A DNA stretch of 64,000 nt from the NCBI GenBank assembly GCA_032718565.1, contig JAVGVS010000011.1, forward strand, positions 3,557,123 to 3,621,122, read 5' to 3'. The notes under the pieces are model-generated. The model saw nothing but the letters and a program-made list of their open reading frames with translations. It was not told where the DNA came from and searched no databases. The DNA is from Distichodus sexfasciatus. Its lineage: Eukaryota > Chordata > Actinopteri > Characiformes > Distichodontidae. Both the position numbers and the translations under genes were made by a program. Below are positions 12,801-24,800 of this stretch, piece by piece (the stretch's first letter is position 1; each line of letters begins with the position of its first letter).

Positions 12801-15800
12801 AGGGCCGAGCATTTCCAGCGTACTGCACAACTATGTGGTGTACAAAGTTAAATAGGGTGCGTGTGAGACTCCATGTGCACTACCTAGTGCGTAGAGAGCC
12901 ATTAAGCTACAAACTGCGTTTTTTATGAGATGAATATTACCGCATAGAAAAATATGATAAAAGACCCTTTACTAACATACTACAAAGTGCGGTAGTACAT
13001 GGCTCGGGACAGGCCATGTGCGAGCTCGCATTTGCTAAGTAAGGTAAACATGCAATTTAGTTAGTTGCGCATGAAAAGACAAGAGATTTTGCTCTGAAAA
13101 GTTGGCACAAAATAATGCCATGCATTTTAAGACAGAAGGCGCAAGCCCTACAAAATCTGACAGTTGACTTTGGACATGTTTGGCATAAGCGCTACCTTTC
13201 CAATATATTATAAATGCGTCATAAAATATTGACTGAAAATATTGGGCAAATCTAAGCATCGGTTTGATTTTTTACTTAAAAATATAGCAATTATTGGGCG
13301 ACTCCGAAATGGTTCTGATATTTTTGTGCAGCCCCAACTGTGACATTTAGACAAACACAAACACTGAGGTGTTAGATGAAATTGAACCATGTTAAAAATA
13401 AGCTTAAATGTTTTGTTTTGGTTTTTATGTTTGCATCTAAATTCATAGATTTTGCAAGATTAGTATGTTTGCTAATTCATAAATTCACAGACAATTTCAT
13501 CTGAGATGATGCCTCAAGTAATGATTTTTTATAATGTTCCAGTTAATACTACTTCATCAGAAAGCACACTTTCATTATTAATCATGCTGTCAGAAAAGCA
13601 AATGCAGTAAGTCTCATATCTGTTAAAACAATACTCAGTCCCAAAATGTCAGCTGCTGCCAGCACTAAAAAAATCAATGGGGCAAGCTCCTAGAAGTGCT
13701 ACTTGCACTGCTTCCACACATTTGTTAGTGTGCTTTAATGCAGAGGTCTCTGAAAGACAGTGGCCCAGTCACCTCCAGGGCTGTCTGACTCTAATCTAGT
13801 GTTCATTTAAAACTTGGTATGATACCAAAATCTTTTCCCTGCTTTTTACGGCAAGGGAGGCAGAGTCATTTAAATACATACTTAAAATGAGCAATTTTGC
13901 CTTATGCTAACAAATCCCCATTAGCGCTCGTCCTTTTTTGAGCCAAATTAGCATATTTGGGTGGTAGGCCCCTTAACGGCTGAGTCACCATATTTCCTTC
14001 TCCGGAGCTGAGTCACTTTGGAGCGGATCCAAACCCCTTCTGAGTTATTTTCCATCTAACTGACACGTCGAGAAGAAAATAATTAGCAAGCACAAAGTCT
14101 TTAAGAGGGATGGCAGTTGAGCTTCACGCCGTAAATCCTGACAGCCAGTTAGCAAAGCGTTCTGGGTTGTCACGTTGGACGACGGGGCCTTAGAGAAGGA
14201 GCGATGGCCGCTAGGCATCATCACCGAGATTTGATCTGATCCAACTTTCACTGACAGATCACTGTTAGAGCAATTGACGGCAATCAAATTACCTGACCTA
14301 TTGAGTTGGAGGCTCATCATTAGACACACAGACTGAAGTGTGTGACGTTGTCAGTTCGCCTTACTGAAGAGAAGTATATAGTATATAGTATATACTATAT
14401 TTGGGGGATACATTATCAACGCAGTAGCATAAGCATAAGCACAGTAGCATAAGCACATATATGAATACATGTAAGCAGTTGTCATGCATGAATAGATAAA
14501 ACAGTGCGGCTCACCATCCCGCATTAAACTCCACGTGGGCATCAAACAGGGCCACGACGGGAGCGCTGGCAGCCCTCCACCCACTCACCCGGGCACGTAT
14601 CAGACCCTCCTGCTTGGCGTGGCGCACCACCTTGATGAAGTCTGGATGCCGCTGATTGATCTCCTCTACAAACCTCTGCAGGTTCATCCTCAATTCAGCT
14701 GGGAGAGGAGAGGAGGGGAGGAAGGAAAGGAGGAAGGAAGGACGGAAGGTAAGCTACACATATACTAATAAATGTCCCCGTCCTTAATCAGCCTTCTGCT
14801 GGTATCCACAGTTCAGACTGAAGCCTATCCGATAAATCGGCATACCAATATTATTGGAGCTAACTGGAAATAAATCTGTGTTTATAACTGCAGCTTCAAC
14901 AATGAGTGTTGTTCTGTATTTGTGTCAACACCGTTTTGTGCAATGAATTATTTATGACAAAAAATAATAATCATGCCAGTTCCAAATGTGGACAATGAGC
15001 CAGTTATTCCGCTGTGGCGACCCCTAACTGGAACCGAAAGTAGACGAAGAAGTAGAAATTTAAATAATGTGTTTAACATCTGTTTCTGGAAAAAAGTATA
15101 TCAGTCAACATTCATTCATTATCAGAACCACTTAATACCGATTGGGGTCACGGGGACCAGAGCCTATCCCGGGAACTACGGGTGCAAGGCGGGGATGCTG
15201 CCCCTATCAATCAACATGTCATTATCACTGTTTTACTTCAAATGATTAATTCTCTACCTGTCTTAAAGTGTTTGGGCTTTAGTTTGCACCTTTATCAAGA
15301 GTGACAGAAGGAAGGAAAACTGCTTGACCTCTTAAAAAAATTTTTGCTCTAAATTCACCTGCCCCTTTTCCATCTCATCTGAGGTCTGTTTACTCTCGCA
15401 CTGCTCACACCAGACGCTGCTATTTGGGGCAGTCATTGGCCTTTATTGGTGTCTGGGTTAAGGCCAGTTGAAGGCTCCACTCCCATCTGCTCCTGACACC
15501 GCTGCTGGTTATTAGATGGTGGCCATCATCCTGACAGGCAGATAAAGCAGGCAATGGAGCGTCTGGGAACTGCAGACAAACTGAGAGTCGTGCCCAAGGG
15601 ACTTGGAAAAGGAGTTACAGATTCACACTGCACCTCAATGATGCTGCAGACAGAAGCTGCAGAGATACAGCCACACTCTGGAGCTGCACAAAATATTATA
15701 GCGTTTCAGCATTTTCAGCTGAATAGAATAGTTACAAATACGACGGCGTATTAGGACCACTGTGTATATATAAAAAAATAAAACGGGTTGGGGAGCGGGG

Positions 15801-18800
15801 TAAAATTACGAGAAAAAAAGTCAGAAATTCTGAGATTAATGTCATATATTTGCGTGAAAAAACTCTGACATTGTAATGTCATAAATTTGCGACAATAAAG
15901 TCCAAATTTTCGAGAATAAAGACGTAAATTTACGAGAAAAAACTCGGATATTCTCTGACATTGTAAAGTCATACATTTGCGAGGAAGAAAACTCTGAAAT
16001 CCTCTGAGATGTAAGTAGTAAATTTACGAGAAGAAAAAGTTGGATATTCTCTGAGTTTAAAGTGGTAAATATACGAGAAAAAAACTCACAAATTTACGAG
16101 AAAAAATGTCAGATATTGAGTTTTTTCTCATAATTTTACCCCCTCACCAACCCCGTTTAATTTTTTAAAAATATACAATGGCCCTAATACGCCGTCGTAC
16201 ACAAAGAACGTGCAATGTCAAGAAATGCAGATGAAATCTAACACATCATGCCACAACCTTTTAGCAGCTTGATTTCATGGCAGAACTTGCCGGTTGTCAT
16301 TTTCAATCACTAATCAACAAGTGAAGTATGTTTGTTATTATTTGAACGTCATTTACTCATCATTATTTGAGATGGTTTTGTTTTGTTATTATTATTTTTT
16401 GTTGTCTTTTTAATTATTTTCTATCATGATTTCTACAGAAACACTTTCAAAAATCACCCTAACCATTCCAAAACGATGAACTATTTACAGATAAATCAAG
16501 ACATTTTAATAAAATATGTAATAACTTATTACTTGTGTGTATTGTAATTTATTGCATTGTTTTCTATGGACACTATACAAAGATCTGATCAATTCTGCTA
16601 TGATTTTAAAAAAAGCAGTCATACGAACTAGAGAGCTGGACAATTGGAGAGTTAAACCTGATAAACCTTCTCAGTTCACTGTGAGCTTTCATAGGTAAAA
16701 CAGGGGAAACTGTCTCTACAGCACTAGAGGCTCCCCTGCACTCAAGACAAACTGCACAATATAAAAGAATAGTAAAAGTGTTAAGTTTAATAACAGCAAT
16801 GATCAGGTCCTGGTGTGACTCGAAGCAAATTTCTAATAGAAAGCGGAAAGAGGCATCATATTTCAAGGCTGGAAAAATTAAGCAGCTTAAGCTCAGCTCT
16901 CCTCCTCCTCCACTCCCACCAAGAGTCACTGCATTTGCATAAACTTAAATTCTGCTGAACTTCTTTGTCTCTCCTGCCTCACCAGCATCACACAGGACAC
17001 ATTAATGCATGAAATAGAAACAATGCATGTTATTGCATGAGCTGTGACTGGATGCATGTGTGATGATGTTCAGAAAGGAGGTTTTTTGTCTACCGTCCCG
17101 TTTGCTGGTCATGACTGAAAAGTTAAAAAATATTAAAGATGGGTCCAATCCCATACGTGGATCGGATATCGGTCTGATAATGACTCAAATAGCTGGATCA
17201 GATATCCTTGGGATTAGGCCAATCTATGGAGCCGATCTGTAAGTGAACGCACGCACAATTGGTTATGTATTAGAAGTGGCACTGCAGTAAAGCTGGTTTA
17301 TTGTCTTTCACGCTAATTCGTATGTATTGATATGATAATATGTACAACAAGCAACGCACCACACTACAACCCCAAAAGCATACCACATGATTATACTGTT
17401 TAAATTCCTTAACAACATCCCAGCTCTCACTCGCAATAGCTGTGTTCCTGATCAATTTTGCGCCAAGGCTTAGGGAGCGTCTCAGAATTACAGGACTGTG
17501 TTAAAACAAAAAATCTTTTAGATGTTATTTATTAATAAATAATTTGGCATATACAAGACTCAAGATTCTTTAAAATCTTTGAACACAGTTCTGTAAGTTT
17601 GAGACGCTCCCTAAGCCTGTGGCGGTAAAACGACAAATGAAACAGCATAATTGCATGATTTGCTTTTGGGCTTGTTGAGTTGTGCGTTGCTTAAGGACCA
17701 TCACAAAAGTACAGAACTGGTTTTAAATGAATAATTTTTGTTGTTATTTAAATAATAAATACTTTAGCATATGGGTGTGTAATTATTACATTGTTTTGGT
17801 AAGGAAAACAGTATTTAAGTGAAGTATTTCCTTAAGCATAAGAGAATAATCTTAGTCATGTATTCATACATTTTTAAAGTATTATTTTCTGTTTTCTGTT
17901 TGAAAAAGCCTCAGATACTGTATTGGATTTGTATCGCTATCGGCAAATATCAAAATATACAATATCATTATTAAAAAGTGGTATCGTGCCATCTTTTACA
18001 CACTTCATTTAAAAAGGGCTGATACACAGCCTTTTAAACTCTACACATTCCTATATGGCTCATTATAACACAGAATCAACAAAAAGTAGCCACAAAAACA
18101 CTGCTTTTTGTTTTTGTGACGAAAACACAACATTTGTCACCACTAAACCAACACGTGCAGATGCAAGTTGTTAATATCAGTGCTGATGCAAGGATTTAGG
18201 AGAAAGCATACTGAATACAAACATTTTACATGGTGAAACCACAGAGAATAACAACTTTATATTCCTCTGTACTAAAAACCTCAAGAACACAAGGCTCATA
18301 ATATCACCTAACAAAATTACCTCCATATCTGTATAGCTAGTGGGAAATCTGGGTCTGTTTACCTGCGCTGCCGAGGGACTGTTTTTCTGTAGGAGGCTTC
18401 GTGTACTCAACTGAAATCTGTGTCTTAATAGAAGGCAGCTCCTGTGTGTTTACTGGCCTGAGATGTGGCTTCGCTAGCAGCACCTGAGCTCTTTCTCCAG
18501 ACAGACGAGCCACTGAAGGCAATAAAGCCCGAGGTTCTGCTCTGAATAACACCATGCACAAAAAGATCCACAAAAACACAAACCGCTCTGGCACGTGATC
18601 ACTTAAGGCTGGGCTGAAGAGGCTGGAGTTAATGAGGACTGAAATAATTATACCCCAATTTACCGTCTATTATGATGGGTTCTGAATGAAAACAAGGTCT
18701 CTAGACACATCAGAGCATGGTAGTAAGATAAGGTCACCGCCTGTTGTTTACAGTCTTTTAATAAGCAAAATATTAATCATGAAGTAAAAACACATCATCC

Positions 18801-21800
18801 CACAAATGCATCAAAACGGTTCCACTATAGTCCCTTTAAGGTGTGTTTTGAAACTTTGACCAGTTTGACAGCAGTCTGTGGTCTTTCCCTGGCCTCCATG
18901 TCAGAGAGGAAGCTTTAAACTTCAACAGTAAATTACCTTTCAGTTAAAAGGATCTACTGTAGGATGCACTCAAATTCCTGCGATTGAACAGTGTCCATGA
19001 CATTAACTCAGTGCCACCACCTCATTCTGGCTCAAAGACGAACAACCAGTCCACATCTTTTAAAAAACATATAACTACCAGATCAGGGTCGTTAGAGTTC
19101 TAGTTCCTTTTAAAATACCCCTGTTTTTATACCTTTTTGGGCAAGATTGCTTTATGTGGCTTATCAAGGATTTTATCTCTGCTGCCAGCTGATTTTGACT
19201 CCGTTTTGTGTGTTCTGTTGTTGCCCTTTGCCTGCCAATTTTTTGGATCTGTTTGCCGATGTCTGTTTCCTTTTTGTGTGCCTGCATCCTGCCTGTTTAT
19301 TGTTAATGAACTCTACCTGTCTACTCAGTAATGTTGGCATGTGCTTCAATTTCCATATTTTTACATGAGCCCATTTCTGTATTATATTTATAAAAATAAA
19401 ACAATCAGACCCATACGCAGCAACAAAGTGTGATGCACTTATTCTGACACCATTCTATCAGAACCAGCATTAACAATTTCAGCAATTTGAGCAAACTGAA
19501 CTTTTCTACTGGATCAGAAAACACAGAGCAGCCGTCGTTCCCCACATGCATCAATCACCCTTGTCACTGGTTCACCACTTTTCCTTACTTGGACCACTTT
19601 TTGGTAGTTCCTGACCACTGCAGACTGGGAAAATCCCACAAGAGCTGCAGTTTTGGAAATGCTCTAACCCAGTCCTCTAGCCATCAGAATTTGGTCCTCA
19701 TGCAAATCCTTACGCTTGACCATTTGTATGCTTCTAACACATCGGGTTCAATGACAAATTGTTCACTTGCTGCCTCATATATCAGTGGTCATAATGTTAT
19801 GGCTGATTAGTATAAGCTATTTAGGAGACCAGACTTTGGTGCTTTGTCCGACAGTAACCTGCTGTGCTTGTATGTATGTATTATTGTTTACTCTTAATGG
19901 TTCTTGATGGTCAGTGTTGGGGAGGCTATTTTTAAAAAAATGAATGAAAGTGAGCGATTATTTACATTTACAGCATTTAGCAGATGCTCTTATCCAGAGC
20001 CACTTACATTTCCTAATTTCCAGAGACAGTTCCCCTGAGAGCAACTTAGGGTTAAGGGTCTTGCTCAGGGGCCCAATTTTGGTAACGCCAGAGGTCAGAT
20101 TCGAACCCACAAGCTCTTGGTCTAAAGGAGAGTGTCCTACCACTAGGCCACCAACACCCATACCCATATTTGTCACTGTAAACACACCATGGCACAGCAC
20201 ATAGTGCACCACAACAACAAGTGACCTCTGCATTTGACCCATCCGTGATGGAGCCGTGGGCAGCTAAAATGGGCAGCGCCCGGGGAACAACGCTTGGAGA
20301 CGGTACCTCGCTCATGAGTACATCCCCGATTCTTGCTTCCATCTTCACCAAGGCAGACTCCTTCTTCCAAATCCATCTCACAGCTGCCAAGAATGCACTG
20401 TGATGCAATAAGCGTGTGTTGTCTGGGCACAGTAGCCTATCTGATGCCACTTCTGTCAATTCAATGCCAATCAGAGACTCAGAAGCATTGTGCCATTGTT
20501 CCTGGAAAAGCTACAGTAGCTTTAGACTTTAGCTTTAGCATCACTACTGATAAGCTACAGACAAAAGCAGTTAAGTTGGCAGCATCACTAATTTGAGTTA
20601 CTTACTTCCCAACATTGTTAATAGATTGGTGAAAGGGTCCAGTGACTGCAGGTGAGAGCTGAACACAGAAATGTTGATTACTGGTGCCTGATGTATGTAA
20701 ATCTAAAAGGAATTGTGTTGCTCTTCATTTACCATTCCGCATTGCACATGCCACACTGCCCTCTCAATTCCCTGCTTTAACGGGGTAAAATGTAACATTC
20801 TCCCAGACGGCACAGTTGGACCTTGTAAGTGCAGGTTTGTGAGTGTTGTGTAATTACAAATGTATTTTAAACATCTTTGCATACATTGACATTGTGCAGC
20901 TGCTCCATAATCAAGCTGTTTCCTTCTCATCATGCAATTAAATATCATCATTTGCTTTGTGCAAACGGCCAACTCCCCAACATCCATAAGCCTAGGGCGG
21001 ACTGGAGAATGCAAATACGAACACGTAACTGCAAATCGTTATGCAGACTACGGCACACTTCTCCCCCGCCACAGTCCTCGCCGTGATCCCGCAACGCAGC
21101 ATCAAGTCAGCGGAAGGATCTGCGCGCATCCTTGTAATGCGCCCTATGTAGCACCTGTCAGACAAACAAGCACGTGTGCTGCATGGCAATGAGCCAGCGG
21201 AATGACTGTGCATATATGCGCCTCTTCCCTGGAGTCTACAAAGTGGGGATGGGGCCAACGCGGTAGAGGGGGTGGACCCTAGTGCTGGACAATATGACCT
21301 CAAGTCAATATCACGATTTACTGAATATTTTATCTCAATTATGATGAAGTAACTTTTTTTTTTGCAGATACTCACCGTTGTTGCTGTTGTCATCCACAAG
21401 AATGATCTCTTTCAGAAGGTGGGAGGGGGTCTTGCGCATGGCTGAGTGAATGGAGCGCAGGATGACGGACAAGGCCTCGTCCACAAAGATGAAAATAATG
21501 CTGACTTGGGGCAGATCGGCATGGTAGGAAATGTTTCTGCACCTGAGGAAAAACAATTTAATCAACGGTAAACTGCATGCCTTCTAAGTACAAGTACCTG
21601 AAAGTCTTTGCAGGACTGGGCAACATGACTAGTTAGTATTAGGGGTGTTAATCACAAGTTTGATCAGAGTTTCCGAGCCGTGATCAGAAGGACGCCGGTT
21701 TCGAATCCCAGGACTGGTAAGGGTACCACTGAGGTACTCATGAGCAGGGTACCATCCTCAAGCACTGCTTCTCAGGCGCTGCCCATGTCAGCTGCCCACC

Positions 21801-24800
21801 ACTCCTTCACGGATGGGTCAAATGCAGAGGTCACATTTCATTGTGGTGCTATGGTGTTCACAATGACAAATCATCACTCACTTTCAGTTTCCACGTCTGA
21901 TATCACAAAGTCTGCTAGGATATGACAGCGATCGATATGAGACATCATATGCTGATTAAACAAAATCAAATAACAAAAGCAACTAAAGTATCACTTAACA
22001 TGTTTAATCTTGAGCTCAGACAGACATTTAAAATTTTAAAAATCAGTATTGTGATCATTTCAAACTTCTACCCCAATAACAATTAATAAGCAATTATTTA
22101 TCTTATATGCTTTAATGCTTGTTGGACATGATGGAGACGTGAAGGTAGTTTATGCATGCATGCAAAATAAAGCCAGTTACAGCACCTAAATGTCATTTCT
22201 GATCATTTTTTGGTTAACCTTCCAGCCCGAAGCCTTTTTGAAGCTTTTTTTGATCTCAGAGCTTTTTCCCGTAGTGCCTCCGCTCCGACTCTCTGCCGAC
22301 CGTCTTCTCCAGATCCCAAACGAGGGCAATTTAATATGTTTTTGTCTGCTATCTACATCTCTCTTCCCGTTTTCATTAACGTTGCTAAAGACTAAATGAA
22401 TTCAATTTGCTTGCCATGATGGAGAAGGCTGCATTTAAATAGAGGGCCGAAGAAAAGGTGGAGGAAGAGGAGGCTTTCAGCAGCACTGCAGTCATGAAGG
22501 AAACCTTGGCTGGAACCCAAGTGGCTGTGGGTTCATTTTCAGCTGATAAACTGTTGCTATTTCACATTGTTACCTTGAATAGGATTCTAAATCCCAACAT
22601 GCTCCAAATAAACCATTCGTGCTCCTGGTGTCTACAACTCAGGTTGAACGTAGGTGACAGACAAATGACATGATGAGAGACAGGATGCGCGCGAGAGAGG
22701 AAGGTGGGAGGAGGAGAGAAATTGCAGGAGAGGGGCAATCGGTCACTGAACGCTCGTTTATTTACCCATCCGGTCTGAGATCTGGAATGGTTCTGTCCAG
22801 AGACAGCCGGTCGCTGAGGTAGGCGTTATATCCGTAATACTGAAATTTCTGCAGAGCCACTCGACGGCTCTCGGGCCCAAGGTCATGACCCCAGCGGGAG
22901 AACAGAGGTGAGTCTGCGATGGGAAGATTGGCCACGTCCTCTCCATCCTTCAGAGGCCTTTCTACAAAGGAGAGAAGGAAAGAAAGATAGACACAAAGAA
23001 AGAGTAACACAGAAAATGAGAAAGAGCAAAAGAGCACAAGACAGAAAGAAAGCTTGAAAAGAGTGAAAGTAAAAAAGGATGAAATAGAGTGAAAGAAAGA
23101 AAGAAGGAAGGAAAGAAAGAATGTGCAAGAAAATAAACCGAAAGAAAGGGAGTGAGAGAGTGAAAGAAAGAAATTAAAGAATGAAAGCAACCGAGAAAGA
23201 AAGAAAACAAAGAGTGAGGGAGTGAAAGAAAGAATGAAAGAGTTAAAGAAAGAAAGAGTTAAAGAAAGAAAGAAAAAAGAAAGGAGTGAAAGAAAAAAAG
23301 TGAAAGAAAGAGAGGAAAGAAAGAAAGAAAGAAAGAAAAAAAAGAAGTGACAAGAAAGAAAGAAAGAAAGAAAGAAAAAAAAAAAAAAAGAAGTGACAGA
23401 GTCAAAAAAAGAAACCAGGAAATAAGGAAGGAAGGAAGAAAGAAAAAAAGTATGATATAAGGAAATAAATAATGAGAAAGAGAGGAGTGACAGAGTGAAA
23501 GAAAGAAAGAGGAAAAGAAAGAAAAAAGTGAGAAAGCAACCAAGAAAGAAACAAAACTAAGAGTGACAGTGTGAAAGAAAAAAAAGGAGTAAAAGAAAGA
23601 AAGAACAAAAAAAGGAAAGAATGAAAAAAGAAAGAAAGAAGTGAAAGAAGGAAGGAAGAAAGAAAATGTGAGAAAGCAGCCAAGAAAGAAAGAGAGGAAA
23701 GAGTGAGAGAGTGAAAGAAAGAATGAATGAAAGAATGAAAGGAGTGACAGTGTGAAAGTAAGGAAGGAAGGAAGAGTGGGCAGAATCAGCCTGAGGGAAT
23801 TTACATCATTCTGCCCTTCCTGATCCAGTAGAGTCCGAAGCTGAGTAGTCCTGATTACAAAAACAGCATCTGTTGCCAGAGCTGTGGCACACCGACATGT
23901 TCACACACACACTGATCTGATTTGTATTGGGGCGAAAGATGCATGTTTTTTTTCTCTTGTCTAACATGTCCTTAAACCTGACCTTCTCTAACAAAAAAGC
24001 CACCGATTCCCACTGTTAAATGCCATATATTATCTCCTCTGCCGACCGGCACAATCAATTCCTAAACTCCTCCTTGCGCAGTTGGCTCTGCCTTTGTTTG
24101 CCTCTTTTGCTTCAGGCTTGCAAACCTTTTTCATCCAGCCTTCCTTTGACACACCAACATAGAATCATAATTGGCTAAATGAGAGGGTAATTTCCGCCCC
24201 CACCGCCATCAACACCAAATACTAAAGAGAAAAGTACCAAGCTGGAACCATCACGACGAATGCCCTGACAACGCCGCACAAATGACGCCAGGCTGACGCA
24301 GGTAATTAAGGCATGCTAATTAACAGCAGAGGTTTTTTTCCTTTATGATGTTAGCCTGCACACAGAGAGCCGGCCCTGAGTGTATCTGTGCCTCTAGCGT
24401 GACTGAAAGCTCCAAACGAGCTCTGCCACTGCTGTACTTCAGCTGACCATGAAAGGTTTACTTTGCTCTTACTGTTGTGACTAGTTTTGTATTTCACCGC
24501 TAACATGCTAACCTAGTTCATCAAATTCTTGAATAACTGTACTTAGAAAAAGTCTCTAAAGTACTGCATATACAAATTCAGAATACAACAGCATTTTCAA
24601 ATCAAGAATTCCATTGTTGGATTATAATATTTAGGACGCTGTATTCAATTTAATTTCTTGGACTCGTGGCTTAGCTTCAGGTTTTGACCTTCATAGAAGA
24701 ACCGCTCTATTCAAAGGCCTGTTCCATTCAGTTCAATTGAATTTGATTTGTACTTCTGACAATAGAAACTGGCTTATATTAAAGGTCCAATATTATGAAA

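Larger units (their letters stand above)
12350..14514 (-). other. galnt18 intron 4
   Basis: 2165 bp. Contains the (AC)n tract beside exon 5 and a miniature transposon at about 12592-13341. The remainder (13.35-14.5 kb) shows only a short TATATAG-type palindrome at about 14373-14400. Confidence 0.8.
14699..21375 (-). other. galnt18 intron 3
   Basis: 6677 bp. Holds the GGAA repeat beside exon 4, SINE/LINE tail fragments at 14990 and 15112, an inverted-repeat element at 15739-16199, a TATCGG-type miniature element with an internal foldback (17136-17995), and a SINE-B/SINE-A pair (19961-20335). 18.0-19.9 kb shows nothing I can name. Confidence 0.8.
21543..22765 (-). other. galnt18 intron 2
   Basis: 1223 bp. 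About a quarter is an AGGGGTGT-type element carrying a SINE-A insertion (21639-21970). The rest is unremarkable. Confidence 0.8.

Noticed and set aside
20052..20459. 135-codon minus-strand ORF and overlapping frames
   Set aside because: It runs across a SINE-B/SINE-A junction and has no protein-like features.
22883..23683. Several Phe/Ser/Leu-rich minus-strand ORFs
   Set aside because: Translations of the (CTTT)n tract. Only the last part of one of them, over 22766-22961, is real (exon 2).
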